Shown: positions 42,301 to 51,379, counted from the first letter of the stretch. The stretch: 61,224 nt of DNA from Clostridia bacterium (GCA_017473165.1 JAFUNA010000024.1:1-61224), one strand, 5' to 3'. Notes: generated by a model from the sequence alone, not told the origin. Numbers and translations: made by a program.

Positions 42301-42662
42301 ACAAATTCCGAAATAACCGAGGGTCTGCCCGTGTGCTTGCCGTAAAGCTTCAGCTTATCCTTAACGCTTTCGAGTGCCATTGACATAAGCACCGTCTTTG
42401 CAGCATCGTCAATGCGTCTGCGTTCGTGAAACGCAGGCTTGCCCACAAGCTTTTCGCCAAGGCTTGTGAAGCTTAAAACGTCTATATTCCCCATTGCCTT
42501 TGCCCCTGCTTTTTCAAGCATGATTTTTTCGCTCATAAACGAAAACTGTTCGGGCACAATGAGGGTCAGCTTTTTATATTCGCTTTGAGAAAACTGCTGA
42601 ATAAGGTTCATTATATGGGTTGTTTTTCCGCCGCCTGCGGTTGCAAGAATCAGATAAAGCAT
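39261..42662 (-). CDS. addB: ATP-dependent helicase/nuclease subunit B
   Basis: A 1133-residue partner of AddA. The N-terminal ATAGGGKTTHIMN is its P-loop. The C-terminal nuclease has the iron-sulfur cysteines in CPFAYFLRYG and CEYCEYKSVC, and the catalytic VVDYKSSGKDF. GGAGATTAACC precedes the ATG. It binds Chi-like sequences in relatives. Confidence 0.92.
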   Translation of the reverse strand: MLYLILATAGGGKTTHIMNLIQQFSQSEYKKLTLIVPEQFSFMSEKIMLEKAGAKAMGNIDVLSFTSLGEKLVGKPAFHERRRIDDAAKTVLMSMALESVKDKLKLYGKHTGRPSVISEFVALSSEFKQNSLSTDAVRLALAQSEESLLKMKLNDIITVLDAYDAMVEGSYFNPDDLLTELSDVMPETDYFKDRLVFIDAFRGFTAQEYKIIGQMLQKAKAVYVTLCTDNLENSDDETDLFAHTKRTARRLIDIAKRSNVPVAKPQYLSMRSKFNNFPPQFKRFGSPELAALERELFSHSPNVYEDECENITLCKAADIYAECEFIACTAKKLIRENGYRCRDIAVIARDSSAYETPLRSALKKCGITVFEDSRQPVDASPVVALVESAISIAAKGFSTETLMRYLKTGLSGFDTKEISDVENYCYMWKISGSDWVHEWTRNPAGFGEEAGDEEKEELEYLNSIRRRIVAPLCELRENLKDTSGEKAAEDIFKFIEKTNTAENIRIFARRLAEKGETALALELDRMWNVVIDMLESLETLMRGRSVTAKSVAEMFSLMLGVQTLGSLPQGLDEITIGSADRIRTVAPKAVFIAGANNGVFPKMPFTGSALTDKDRRKMSEMGLEFSDFGEYSLAEEKLVCYNAFCCASEKLFVCCPERGAKSEQLAPSELYTKIKALFPKCKEVDASEQSGLYFVEGKELAFEQLAKNKREGNVLHASLNEYFKGDGEYKGRIEALERASGGRDFKINDPDAATALFGRNMFMSASRVESYHKCPFAYFLRYGIKAMPRKVAELDPMQRGNVIHYALEKLLTEFDRDTLSVMSREDLIEYFKKLLDEYLMTRLDGENRNERFVYLFNKLIYSICDVAERLIKELRQSEFVPLDFELAIGKDGEIQPYEIKTQNGKISISGAIDRVDGAEINGRKYIRVVDYKSSGKDFMLSDVVQGLNMQMFIYLFTLWQNGGDKYGDFTPAGVLYYPAKSPIVSADRSMSEDAIETERQKTCGMNGIVIDDPAVVIAMDKSESGMYVPAKIKKGELKGSLLGLKQLEKLKEKADKILADMAESLQSGRIDALPAYGKSYKKTCEYCEYKSVCSYESDIPVKELIDDDLKTVLANLEKGDDELEVDNGPAESN

Positions 42663-42860
42663 GGTTAATCTCCGATATTATTAATATATTCAGCATTATA
42701 CCATATAAAAAAGACTTTGTCAGCAAAATTATTTTCCGTGATGTACCGTTTTTCGGCGATTCGGAGCGTTTTTTGCATGAAATCAGCCGTTTTTTCGAAA
42801 TTCGGAGCATTTTTCGTTTTCGCATCCGTCAGCAGAGGCTTTGTGTCGGGGTTTGGGTTG

Positions 42861-42889
42861 TTGACATATAATCTGTAATATGTTATGAT
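42861..42889 (+). promoter_or_regulatory. Promoter of the CNNM/CBS gene
   Basis: TTGACA (42861-42866), 17 nt, TATGAT (42884-42889). Confidence 0.75.
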
Positions 42890-42933
42890 AAATGCACTAT
42901 TATATTTTTCAATTTGAAAGGAGCAAATCCAAA

Positions 42934-44346
42934 ATGGATGACCCCGGACCTATGCTTCAGCTTGCTCTCAACGCATCTGACGCATCCGTCGACCCTCTCT
43001 CTATCGTATTCAAAATTGTGCTTTTGTTTGTTCTGATTCTCGTTAACGCATTCTTCGCAATGAGCGAAATCGCAATCATTTCTCTCAACGACACAAAGAT
43101 TCAGCGTATGGCAGAGGAAGGCAACAAAAAAGCAAAGCAAGTTGTAAAGCTTACCGAAAATTCAAGCCGATTCCTTTCAACAATCCAGATCGGCGTTACT
43201 CTTGCAGGCTTCCTGACATCGGCATCGGCTTCGCAAAACTTTGCCGCCATGCTCACGGATGCTTTGATGAAAACTCCCGTTGCTCAAATCGGCTACGGCG
43301 TTATTAACGGAGTTTCGGTTGTACTTATCACAATCATCACTTCTTATTTTTCACTCGTTCTCGGCGAGCTTGCTCCCAAGCGAATCGGAATGCAGATTCC
43401 CGAAAAGATTGCATTTAAAGTTGTCGGAATCCTCAACTTTGTTGCAACGGCAACCAAGCCCTTCGTTAAGGTGCTTGCCCTTTCAACAAACGCAATTGTC
43501 CGCCTTCTGGGCTTCGACCCCAACGCAGATGAAGAGGATGTTACCGAAGAAGAAATCCGCATGATGGTTGACGTCGGCGGCGAAAAAGGCGTTATCGAAG
43601 ACTCGCAGAAAGAAATGATTGATAACATCTTTGAGTTTGACGACCTTGACGCAGGCGACATCATGACCCACAGAACGGAAATGACCGCAATCGAAGTTAC
43701 ACGCTCTCTCGAAGAGGTTGCGGAGCTTGCGGTTGAAAACGGATATTCAAGAATTCCCGTTTATGAGGATGACCCCGACAGCATCGTCGGCGTTCTCTAT
43801 GCAAAAGACCTTCTCAAATATGTAGGTCATTCCCTTCCCGGCGACCTCACAATCGCACAGATTATGAGAAAAGCCCTCTATGTTCCCGAAACACAGAGCT
43901 GCGGCGACCTTTTTAAGGCGATGAACGAAAGCCGCACCCAGTTTGCCGTTGTTGTTGACGAATACGGCGGAACGGCGGGTATTGTAACTCTTGAAGACGT
44001 GCTTGAATCAATTGTCGGCAACATTCAGGATGAATACGACGACGAGGAAGAGGAAATAACACAGATTAACGAAACAACATTTACAATAGACGGCACAACC
44101 GACCTTGACGAGGTTGACGAGCTTGTGGGCGTTGAGCTCCCCGAAGGCGATTATGACACCCTCGGCGGCTTTGTTATCAGCCTTCTCGGCTATCTGCCCA
44201 GCGAAATAACCGAAGAGCCGATTGTTGCCGAATACGAAAACCTGCGTTTCACCGTTCTTTCAATCGATGAACGCCGCATAGACGAAATCAAGGTTGAAAT
44301 TCTTCCCAAGCCCGAAAAAGACGAGGAAGAGGAAGAAAACGATTAA
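42934..44346 (+). CDS. CNNM/CBS-domain membrane protein (hemolysin C/CorC-like)
   Basis: A 470-residue protein with an N-terminal CNNM transporter domain (three or four helices, about 20-200, with NAFFAMSEIAIISLND), two CBS domains (DIMTHRTEMTAIEV and IMRKALYVPETQS ... VVDEYGGTAGIVTLEDVLE) and a C-terminal CorC/HlyC domain (TLGGFVISLLGYLP), ending in an acidic tail. Relatives move or sense Mg2+. AAAGGAG lies 11 nt before ATG 42934. Confidence 0.88.
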   Translation: MDDPGPMLQLALNASDASVDPLSIVFKIVLLFVLILVNAFFAMSEIAIISLNDTKIQRMAEEGNKKAKQVVKLTENSSRFLSTIQIGVTLAGFLTSASASQNFAAMLTDALMKTPVAQIGYGVINGVSVVLITIITSYFSLVLGELAPKRIGMQIPEKIAFKVVGILNFVATATKPFVKVLALSTNAIVRLLGFDPNADEEDVTEEEIRMMVDVGGEKGVIEDSQKEMIDNIFEFDDLDAGDIMTHRTEMTAIEVTRSLEEVAELAVENGYSRIPVYEDDPDSIVGVLYAKDLLKYVGHSLPGDLTIAQIMRKALYVPETQSCGDLFKAMNESRTQFAVVVDEYGGTAGIVTLEDVLESIVGNIQDEYDDEEEEITQINETTFTIDGTTDLDEVDELVGVELPEGDYDTLGGFVISLLGYLPSEITEEPIVAEYENLRFTVLSIDERRIDEIKVEILPKPEKDEEEEEND

Positions 44347-44351
44347 GAATG

Positions 44352-44382
44352 AACGGGTTGCAGCTTTTGCAGCCCGTTATTT
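44352..44382 (+). terminator. Hairpin between CNNM and GH20 genes
   Basis: AACGGGTTGCA pairs with TGCAGCCCGTT (one G-U), loop GCTTT, then ATTTTA. It ends just before the GH20 ribosome site. Confidence 0.65.
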
Positions 44383-44398
44383 TATAAGGAAAGATATT

Positions 44399-45805
44399 AT
44401 GGAAAGAATTAATGTTATTCCCGTGCCAAACAAAATAAGCTTTCTCGGCGGCGAAACAACGGTTGACCCGTCAAAGCTTTCGTGCGAAATTTCCGATTTG
44501 CTCGGCAATGAAGAATACATTCTCACCGTTGAAAACAACAAAGCAACCCTTGTCGGAGGCTCCGAAACCGCTGTTTTCTACGGAAAACAAACTCTCCGTC
44601 AGCTCGGAAATACTTGTCCCTGTGTGAAAATTGAGGATAAGCCTGCTTATCCGTATCGAGGTTTTATGCTCGACACCGTGCGTCATATGTTTTCAATCGA
44701 GGAAACGAAAAAGCTCATCGATGCGGCAGCAAGCGTTAAAATGAACGTTATGCACTGGCATCTCACCGACGACCAGGGCTTCAGAATTTATTCCGAAAAA
44801 AGACCCGATGCCGCAATCAAGGGCTCGGTCAGAAAAAGCTCGGACTTCGGCAAGCTCAAGGAAGAAGGCAGCTACGGCGGATATTTCACAGCTGACCAAA
44901 TGCGTGAAATCGTTGACTACTGCACGGAAAGACACATAACCGTCATTCCCGAATTCGATGTGCCCGGTCATTGCTCCGCAATTATCCACGCATACCCCGA
45001 GCTTTCCTGCACAGGTGCACCCCTTGAGGTCAAAACCTCACAGGGTATATTTGACGATATTCTCTGTGCGGGCAAGGACGGCACATTTGAAATAATTTTC
45101 GATATTCTTTCCGATATTCTCGATATTTTCCCCTCCGAATATATCCATATCGGCGGCGACGAAGCCCCGAAGGTCCGCTGGCAGGAATGTATGTATTGTC
45201 AGAAGCGTATGCGTGAAGAGGGACTGAAAAACGAAGAAACGCTTCAGGGCTGGTTCACCAACAAAATCATTGATTTCCTTAAATCAAAGGGCAGAAAGCC
45301 CATTGTGTGGAATGAAAGCCTCAAAAGCGGCGTTATCGAAAAAACAGTTCTTGTTCAAAGATGGATGGACCCGAAAAACAATTCAACTCAATTTACCAAG
45401 GACGGCGGAAAAATCATCAATTCCGACTTTTATCATTACTACTGCGATTACCCCTACGGCATGACTCCGCTTGCAAAAACCTATAACTATAATCCTGTTT
45501 TAAAGGGTATGCCTCCCGAAAACGTTGTCGGCGTTGAGGCTCCCATATGGACTGAATACATCAACAATTTTGATTGGCTCTGCCATATGTGCTTCCCCCG
45601 ATTCACCGCCGTTGCGGAAACGGGCTGGACAAACACTGAAAACAAGGATTTATCCGATTTTATCCGCAGATTTGAAATATACACGGAAATTCTTAACGAA
45701 ATCGGCATAACCCCCGCACCGTCAACGGAATGGAAGCCCAATCCCGCAAAAAGGCTTGCAAAAACCGTTAAATTCTTCTCGGGATTAATCAAAAAGAAGG
45801 AATAA
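44399..45805 (+). CDS. GH20 beta-N-acetylhexosaminidase
   Basis: A 468-residue cytoplasmic enzyme with no signal peptide. An N-terminal GH20b domain (about 1-80), then YRGFMLDTVRHMFSIEE, MHWHLTDDQGFRIY, EFDVPGHCSA, and the catalytic pair Asp254-Glu255 in HIGGDEAP. VVGVEAPIWTEY and FPRFTAVAETGW are also kept. It removes GlcNAc or GalNAc from glycans or muropeptides; the end linkage is unknown. AAGGAAAG precedes ATG 44399. Confidence 0.92.
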   Translation: MERINVIPVPNKISFLGGETTVDPSKLSCEISDLLGNEEYILTVENNKATLVGGSETAVFYGKQTLRQLGNTCPCVKIEDKPAYPYRGFMLDTVRHMFSIEETKKLIDAAASVKMNVMHWHLTDDQGFRIYSEKRPDAAIKGSVRKSSDFGKLKEEGSYGGYFTADQMREIVDYCTERHITVIPEFDVPGHCSAIIHAYPELSCTGAPLEVKTSQGIFDDILCAGKDGTFEIIFDILSDILDIFPSEYIHIGGDEAPKVRWQECMYCQKRMREEGLKNEETLQGWFTNKIIDFLKSKGRKPIVWNESLKSGVIEKTVLVQRWMDPKNNSTQFTKDGGKIINSDFYHYYCDYPYGMTPLAKTYNYNPVLKGMPPENVVGVEAPIWTEYINNFDWLCHMCFPRFTAVAETGWTNTENKDLSDFIRRFEIYTEILNEIGITPAPSTEWKPNPAKRLAKTVKFFSGLIKKKE

Positions 45806-45812
45806 ATCATAA

Positions 45813-45853
45813 CCCGAATATTCATTTTTTAATGTATATTCGGGCTTGTTTTT
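45813..45853 (+). terminator. Terminator of the GH20 gene
   Basis: CCCGAATAT pairs with ATATTCGGG, followed by CTTGTTTTT. Confidence 0.75.
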
Positions 45854-45968
45854 GCCTTTATGCAAAAATTTTTAAAAATTCATAAATGAGCTTTTGCTAT
45901 GAAAACGGGAGAAAAAACGAGAAAAAACGAGTTCTCGGAATGTAAATTAAAAAATTCAAAAAAAACTA

Positions 45969-45997
45969 TTGACAGAATCAAAACCTTGTGATAATAT
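45969..45997 (+). promoter_or_regulatory. Promoter of rplM-rpsI
   Basis: TTGACA (45969-45974), 17 nt, TAATAT (45992-45997). Confidence 0.75.
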
Positions 45998-46032
45998 ATG
46001 CAGGCACGAAAAAAATAAACGGAGGAAAAGTT

Positions 46033-46461
46033 ATGTCTACTTATATGCCTAAAGCGGGCGAAATCACCCGCAAGTGGTATGTGATTGATGCAGCAGGCAA
46101 GCCCATGGGTAAGGTAGCTGTTGAAGCAGCAAAGCTTCTTCGCGGCAAGCATAAGCCCATCTTCGCTCCTCACGCTGACTGCGGCGATCACGTAATCATC
46201 ATCAATGCAGAGAAAGCAGTTCTCACCGGCAAAAAGCTCGACCAGAAAATGTATTATCATCACACAGGTTACATCGGTCACCTCAAAGAGGTTAAGTACA
46301 GTACTCTTATGAAGACCAGACCTGATTTCGCAATGACACTCGCTGTTAAGGGCATGATCCCCGACACAGTTATCGGCCGCAAGGCTCTTACCAGACTTCG
46401 CGTTGTTAAGGGTGCTGAGCATGCACATGCAGCACAGAAGCCCGAAGCATGGGAATTTTAA
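46033..46461 (+). CDS. rplM: 50S ribosomal protein L13
   Basis: A 142-residue protein: RKWYVIDAAGKPMGKVAVEA, KHKPIFAPHADCGDHVI, AEKAVLTGKK, YYHHTGYIG and AVKGMIPDTVIGRKAL are all conserved. ATG 46033 has GGAGG upstream. Followed by rpsI after 19 nt. Confidence 0.96.
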   Translation: MSTYMPKAGEITRKWYVIDAAGKPMGKVAVEAAKLLRGKHKPIFAPHADCGDHVIIINAEKAVLTGKKLDQKMYYHHTGYIGHLKEVKYSTLMKTRPDFAMTLAVKGMIPDTVIGRKALTRLRVVKGAEHAHAAQKPEAWEF

Positions 46462-46480
46462 GAAAGGGAGGCTATAAATA

Positions 46481-46879
46481 ATGTACGAAACAAATCCTTA
46501 TTTCTACGGCACAGGCCGCAGAAAGAGTTCAGTTGCCAGAGTACGTGTTTATGCAGGTACAGGCAAAATCATTATCAATGACAGAGAAATCGACGATTAT
46601 TTCGGTCTTGAAACTCTTAAGCTCATCGTTCGTCAGCCTCTCGCTCTCACAGATACAGCCGAGAAGTTTGACATCATCTGCCGTGTAGGCGGCGGCGGTG
46701 TAACAGGCCAGGCAGGCGCAATCCGTCATGGTATTGCCCGTGCACTTCTTCAGTATGACGAAAACCTTCGTCCCGCCCTCAAGAAGGCAGGTTTCCTCAC
46801 CAGAGACCCCAGAATGAAGGAAAGAAAGAAGTACGGTCTCAAAGGCGCACGCCGTGCACCCCAGTTCTCAAAGAGATAA
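46481..46879 (+). CDS. rpsI: 30S ribosomal protein S9
   Basis: A 132-residue protein: [37 protein letters not shown] and the basic tail [17 protein letters not shown] whose last Lys-Arg contacts P-site tRNA. Cotranscribed with rplM. The 3' end of rpsI is a known insertion target of some integrative elements, but the integrase here lies over 2 kb away. Confidence 0.96.
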   Translation: MYETNPYFYGTGRRKSSVARVRVYAGTGKIIINDREIDDYFGLETLKLIVRQPLALTDTAEKFDIICRVGGGGVTGQAGAIRHGIARALLQYDENLRPALKKAGFLTRDPRMKERKKYGLKGARRAPQFSKR

Positions 46880-46904
46880 TTTATCCCGAATGGGGATTAT
46901 CGAA

Positions 46905-46946
46905 AACCCTTGGAATCAGAGCGGTTCCAAGGGTTCTTTTCTTTTT
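46905..46946 (+). terminator. Terminator of rplM-rpsI
   Basis: AACCCTTGGAA pairs with TTCCAAGGGTT, then CTTTTCTTTTT. Confidence 0.85.
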
Positions 46947-47100
46947 AAGAATAATTTCAAAATCCAAAATGTCAATATTTTGTCAATAATTAAGAAAAAA
47001 CCATAGATTTGGTTTGAAATAAATAGCGTTGATATATTCAGAAAAGTGTGCTATACTGAATTTCAAAGAACGACATATAATATTAGCAGAGGTGAAAGAA

Positions 47101-48570
47101 TTGCTCGATTTCTCAAGTCTTGAAAAATATAAAGAAAACAACCGCATTGAAGCTAAGAAAGCTTTAGGCGGATTGCCCCACAGCATTTGGGAAACATATT
47201 CGGCTTTTGCCAACACAATAGGCGGAGTAATATTGCTTGGCGTTGAAGAATATGCAGACAAAACTCTTCACCCTATCAATATTCCTGATCCGGATAATCT
47301 TATCAAAGATTTCTGGGATATTATTAATAATTCACAGAAAGTCAGTGCAAATATTCTTTCAAATAAAGATGTTTATGTGAAGGATGTTGACGGAAATCAG
47401 ATAGTTGTAATAAATGTTCCCAGAGCACAGCGTTCCGACCGCCCTGTTTATCTTGACGGCAATTATATCAACAGCTATCGTCGAAACGGCGAGGGTGACT
47501 ATAAGTGCACAAAAGAAGAAATTAATGCAATGATACGGGATGCATCAATCAAATCTCAGGATATGCTGGTTTTGAACGAAATGGATTTGGATGTTTTTGA
47601 CTTTGAAAGCGTTCACAGCTATCGTATGCGCATGAAGCATTCCAAACCGGGACACGTTTGGGAAACCTTAGAAGACGAGGATTTTCTCTTGAGGTTGGGA
47701 GCAGTCGGCAGAGGTGATGACGGTAAGCGTCATCCTACCGTTGCGGGTCTTCTGATGTTTGGTCACGAATATGAAATTGTTCGTGAATTCCCGTCATATT
47801 TTCTGGATTATCAGGAACAATATGATGACACAACCCGTTGGACAGACAGAATAGTTTCATCTTCAGGCGAATGGAGCGGCAATATCTACGATTTCTACTT
47901 TCGGGTATACAACAAAATTTCGCAAAATATCAAGGTGCCTTTTAAGATTGAAAACGGAATTCGTGTTGAAGATACCTCTGTCCATATTGCAGTTCGTGAG
48001 GCTTTGGCAAACTGCCTTATAAACTCCGACTATCACGGAACCAGAGGAATTGTTATCATAAATAAACCTGATGAAATCACGATTTCAAATCCGGGTGGTT
48101 TCAGAATAGAGCTTGAAGCTGCCAAATCCGGCGGAATATCCGATCCAAGAAATACAGTGCTTATGAAAATGTTTACCCTTATAGATATCGGTGAACGTGC
48201 AGGAAGCGGTATTCCGAATATCTACAGTGTTTGGAACAAGCAAGGTTGGTCTGCACCGGCAATCAGTGAGGAGTTTGATCCTGAACGCATAACACTATCG
48301 CTTCCGCTGAAAAAAGCGGCGATAAAAAGCGGCGATAAAAAAGCGGCGATAAAAAGCGGCGATAAAAAAGCGGCGATAAAGACCCTTGCACATAAGCAGG
48401 CCATTATAGAATATCTGACAACAAACGCTTCTGCAAAAAGTTCAGAACTTGCTGAACTTGTCGGGCTGAAAAGTTCAAGGCTTAAGGAAATATTGAGCGA
48501 AATGATTTCAGATGATATTATCGTGCCGGAGGGTAACAATAAAAATCGCAGATATAAACTGAAATCATAA
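47101..48570 (+). CDS. AlbA_2/Schlafen-type ATP-binding regulator
   Basis: A protein of about 489 residues: an AlbA_2 domain (NNRIEAKKALGGLPHSIWET ... FANTIGGVILLGVEE, about 10-130), a GHKL-type ATPase lobe (VREALANCLINSDYHG ... ISNPGGF ... IGERAGSGIPNI, about 295-395) and a C-terminal winged helix (SSELAELVGLKSSRLKEILS). In between is three times KKAAIKSGD/KKAAIK from a DNA tandem repeat. A TTG start at 47101 follows AGAGGTGA by 5 nt. Such proteins are common near mobile elements and phase-variable loci; the targets are unknown. Confidence 0.8.
   Translation: MLDFSSLEKYKENNRIEAKKALGGLPHSIWETYSAFANTIGGVILLGVEEYADKTLHPINIPDPDNLIKDFWDIINNSQKVSANILSNKDVYVKDVDGNQIVVINVPRAQRSDRPVYLDGNYINSYRRNGEGDYKCTKEEINAMIRDASIKSQDMLVLNEMDLDVFDFESVHSYRMRMKHSKPGHVWETLEDEDFLLRLGAVGRGDDGKRHPTVAGLLMFGHEYEIVREFPSYFLDYQEQYDDTTRWTDRIVSSSGEWSGNIYDFYFRVYNKISQNIKVPFKIENGIRVEDTSVHIAVREALANCLINSDYHGTRGIVIINKPDEITISNPGGFRIELEAAKSGGISDPRNTVLMKMFTLIDIGERAGSGIPNIYSVWNKQGWSAPAISEEFDPERITLSLPLKKAAIKSGDKKAAIKSGDKKAAIKTLAHKQAIIEYLTTNASAKSSELAELVGLKSSRLKEILSEMISDDIIVPEGNNKNRRYKLKS
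48309..48379 (+). repeat. In-frame tandem repeat, unit 27 nt built from 13/14-nt halves
   Basis: AAAAAAGCGGCGAT (14 nt) and AAAAAGCGGCGAT (13 nt) alternate five times. The same half-repeat is read in two frames, giving KAAI and SGD. Loss or gain of a 27-nt unit keeps the frame; a half-unit breaks it. Confidence 0.8.
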
Positions 48571-48584
48571 TATTAAAATTAAGG

Positions 48585-48627
48585 AAACCACAGATTCGGC
48601 GATTAAACCGAACCTGTGGTTTTTAAT
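48585..48627. terminator. Terminator after the AlbA gene
   Basis: AAACCACAG-TTCGG pairs with CCGAA-CTGTGGTTT; T-run follows. Confidence 0.85.
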
Positions 48628-48658
48628 TTAGACTGTCATATTATTTGAAACATTACCA

Positions 48659-49057
48659 TTAAACCGAAATATTGTCCAAGAAATCTCTGATATCATCTTT
48701 TTCAAGTTCAGGAGAACCCCAAAAGCCATAATAAAAAGTTGATACTGTTTCTGAAGAGTACATTTCTATAACTCTATGTAACGCATCTGTTTCAATTCTC
48801 ATATGTTTTCTCGATGTAAATTCATCTTGTTTTACCATATCGAAAAATTCTGAACGTATGGTTTCTTCGCTGTGTTTGGAGTCGCTCACGATAAAGTAAC
48901 GCCAATCAGCGGTGTGTTGGACTTTTTTGCCGTTTTCATCAAGATGTTCAAACCTTGCAAGATGTCCTGCAGCATGTATATGCAACTTTTTATTGGCATA
49001 GTCCTCACTATTCAGGATTTCTTCAAGTTCTGCTCTGTTTTTAATAATACTAAACAT
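48659..49057 (-). CDS. Hypothetical protein (132 aa)
   Basis: A 132-residue acidic, likely cytoplasmic protein: MFSIIKNRAELEEILN, HIHAAGHLARFEHLDENGK, WRYFIVSDSKHSEET, EMYSSETVSTFYYGFWGSP. I recognise no family. It lies just beyond the integrase, which it follows on the same strand, and may be element cargo. AAAGGAAT precedes the start. Confidence 0.6.
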   Translation of the reverse strand: MFSIIKNRAELEEILNSEDYANKKLHIHAAGHLARFEHLDENGKKVQHTADWRYFIVSDSKHSEETIRSEFFDMVKQDEFTSRKHMRIETDALHRVIEMYSSETVSTFYYGFWGSPELEKDDIRDFLDNISV

Positions 49058-49102
49058 AAATTTAATTCCTTTCGTTTTTAGATTTTGTTGTTTGATTGTT
49101 AA

Positions 49103-50365
49103 TTATCCGTTCCACACAAGTGAAGCGAATTTTTCGTTTGCGGCTTTCTGAGTATCTTCGTCACTGTGAACATACAGCTTGAGCGTTATTTCAATGCTTG
49201 AATGTCCGAGCTTTTCGGATACGGTCTTAACGTCAACACCGTTGCGAATCATAAATGTCGCCATGGTGTGTCTGAACTTATGAGGGTGGCAATCCTCGAT
49301 GCCGTATTTTTCTCCGAATTTTCTGAAATAAGCGGTAGGGGCTTGCGGATTTATTCTGTTCCCCGAATCAAGATGTGTAAAAACGTGTGTGGGAGTTTTT
49401 TTACCCAACCCCTCAATCACTTCTTTCTGCAGTGACTTCCATTTCGAAAGAATTTTGATAACCTGATCGTTCAGATAGATAACTCTGTCTTTTCCCGATT
49501 TTGTGGTGGTATCGTATGTGCCGTCACCTTCGGTGTATTGAGCATTGTTGACGATATGCACTCTTCCTGTTGATAAGTCAATGTCTGACCAACGCAAAGC
49601 ACAGGCTTCCCCTCGACGCATTCCTGAGTCGGCAAGAAGAAGCGTCATTACCTGCCACATCAAAGGCTCGTTCTTTGAGCAATCGATAATTCTTTTGAGT
49701 TCTTCAAGAGAATACACAGCTACTGTTTCAGAGCCTTTTTTGATGATAGGCTTCTTGATTTTCTTCATCGGATGAGAAGATATTATATTTTTCTCATCAA
49801 GGCACCAAGTCAAAAAAGCGTGCAGTGTTTCATAATGCTTACGGACGGTGGAAGTTTCAAGGTCCTCTTCATATAAAGAATCAAGGTATGCCCGGCAGTC
49901 GTTCTCGCTTATATCCTCAACTTTTCTTTTACCAAACATTTTTAATGCTCTTTTCATGGTTGTGTTGATACCGGTTAATGTGTTGATTTTTTTAATTCCC
50001 TTGGTTTCGTGTATGTATAAATCAAAAGCAGCTGCAAAACTCATCTTTTTCATATCTTCTTCAGCGAGGTGTTTTGCTATTGCTTTTTTCTCGGCTGATT
50101 TTTCAGCTTTCGTTTTGACTTCGCCTCTGTCGCAGGCAGCCTGAAAATTAGCTTTTGCAATATCAAGTTCTTTTTTCTGACGCTTTTTAGCCCACTTATC
50201 CCAGTCTTCGGGCAGTTTCCAAACTGTGGAATAGGGAGTGATTTGCTTGCCGTTGGCGTCATAGCCTCTTGATACCTTTATTCTGTATCCTGTCAATTCT
50301 TCATTTTTATTATACATAGGTGTTGCACTTGCCATTTTAATTTCATCCTTTCGGTTATTGTTCAT
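49103..50365 (-). CDS. Tyrosine recombinase/integrase
   Basis: A 420-residue site-specific recombinase. Arm-binding N-terminus (1-100), SAM-like core domain (110-200), catalytic domain with Arg250 (SGMRRGEACAL), Lys289 (TKSGK), His362 and Arg365 (HKFRHTMA), His388 (LGHSS) and Tyr398 (LKLYVHS), all intact. It should excise and integrate the element. An internal ATG at 50335 with AAAGGA is an alternative start. It is 59 nt behind the excisionase gene, the usual xis-int order. Confidence 0.9.
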   Translation of the reverse strand: MNNNRKDEIKMASATPMYNKNEELTGYRIKVSRGYDANGKQITPYSTVWKLPEDWDKWAKKRQKKELDIAKANFQAACDRGEVKTKAEKSAEKKAIAKHLAEEDMKKMSFAAAFDLYIHETKGIKKINTLTGINTTMKRALKMFGKRKVEDISENDCRAYLDSLYEEDLETSTVRKHYETLHAFLTWCLDEKNIISSHPMKKIKKPIIKKGSETVAVYSLEELKRIIDCSKNEPLMWQVMTLLLADSGMRRGEACALRWSDIDLSTGRVHIVNNAQYTEGDGTYDTTTKSGKDRVIYLNDQVIKILSKWKSLQKEVIEGLGKKTPTHVFTHLDSGNRINPQAPTAYFRKFGEKYGIEDCHPHKFRHTMATFMIRNGVDVKTVSEKLGHSSIEITLKLYVHSDEDTQKAANEKFASLVWNG

Positions 50366-50424
50366 AATTTACCTGCCCCCTCCTGTGCAGAAGGGGCAGA
50401 TTGTATTCTGTTTGACCGGACATC

Positions 50425-50610
50425 TTATGCTGCGTTGTTTTCAAGAGACTCAAAGTAATCCATCATTTTCGGGTAATTGATAAGATACTTCATACCCGAC
50501 TTAACGTGCTTGATTTTGTTTGCCTTTACAAGGTCTCTTATGTAATGAGCACTCATACCGCTCGCCTTTGCTGCATCGTTGATTGACATATATGTAGGTA
50601 CAACTTTCAT
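50425..50610 (-). CDS. Excisionase-like helix-turn-helix protein
   Basis: A 61-residue protein: YMSINDAAKASGMSAHYIRD then KHVKSGMKYLINYPKMMDY. This is the MerR-like winged helix of Xis/AlpA proteins, which bend DNA to favour excision. AAGGAG lies upstream. Directly before the integrase. Confidence 0.8.
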   Translation of the reverse strand: MKVVPTYMSINDAAKASGMSAHYIRDLVKANKIKHVKSGMKYLINYPKMMDYFESLENNAA

Positions 50611-50639
50611 ATTAAATAAACTCCTTATAATATTTTTAA

Positions 50640-51379
50640 ATTTGCATTTCCGGACAATTAAAATCGAACATAATTTTTGCTTGGAAAAATCTAATTCCTG
50701 CGATGATAATCAGGCTTGTTGAACAATACAAAAAATGAATTATTTTTGCTTTGTTTGCATCCGTTTACAAGCTCTTTTTTCACTAAAAACACCTCTCTGA
50801 CTTTTGGGCATAATTTACCCGTTCTGTCAGAAATGATGTAAGAGTTTTGGCTGACGCTCGATTTCCGAATGAGAAAAAGTGGTTTTTTGCACAGAAAACT
50901 GCAGTTTTTAGTGCAACATTAACAATGGCAAGAAGTTTTAATGCTGAAACTTCTACAATTCCTACAAAACATAAAATTTCTTTATTTTTCTGTTTTGAAA
51001 AAATAATGTTCGACTGAATACAGCTCCGACGGAGTCCGAATCATCTGCATTTTTTGTTGTCTTATTGCTATTTTTTCTTCAGATTTTGATATGATTTAAT
51101 TCATATAATTTGTTCAATTCAGGAGCTATGGATATATTGTATGAGCGACTAAAATAAGCATTTGAAGTAATGTTTTATTTAGTTGTTTATTGTCTTTAGG
51201 TGTTTAGTTTATATGTTAATTTGTTTTATTGTTTTGTCTGTTGTGTTCTTCTGTTGTCATCTTGTACACATAATATGATCATCTTTATTACCGACCATTG
51301 ATCATCTTGTTCACACTTTTAACATTGATTAGGCGTGTTACTTTTAACTATTATTATATTTATTTATATAAATAAGGAC
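50640..51379. other. Gene-free interval with iteron-like repeats
   Basis: No gene is seen in 740 bases of AT-rich DNA. Three TCATCTT-type repeats, at 51256, 51277 and 51300, lie 21-23 nt apart, the last two within GATCATCTT. With the 21-nt repeats in the adjacent gene this may be an origin of replication or transfer. Confidence 0.45.
51256..51316. repeat. Three iteron-like direct repeats
   Basis: GTCATCTTGTACACA, GATCATCTTTATTA and GATCATCTTGTTCACAC, spaced 21 and 23 nt, near two helical turns. Confidence 0.5.

Noticed and set aside
48309-48379. CRISPR or minisatellite outside a gene
   Set aside because: The repeat lies in frame within a coding region and has no unique spacers.
46850-49102. 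rpsI 3' end as attachment site of the integrative element
   Set aside because: I searched by eye for a second copy of the rpsI end near 55 kb and to the window end and found none; element borders remain undefined.
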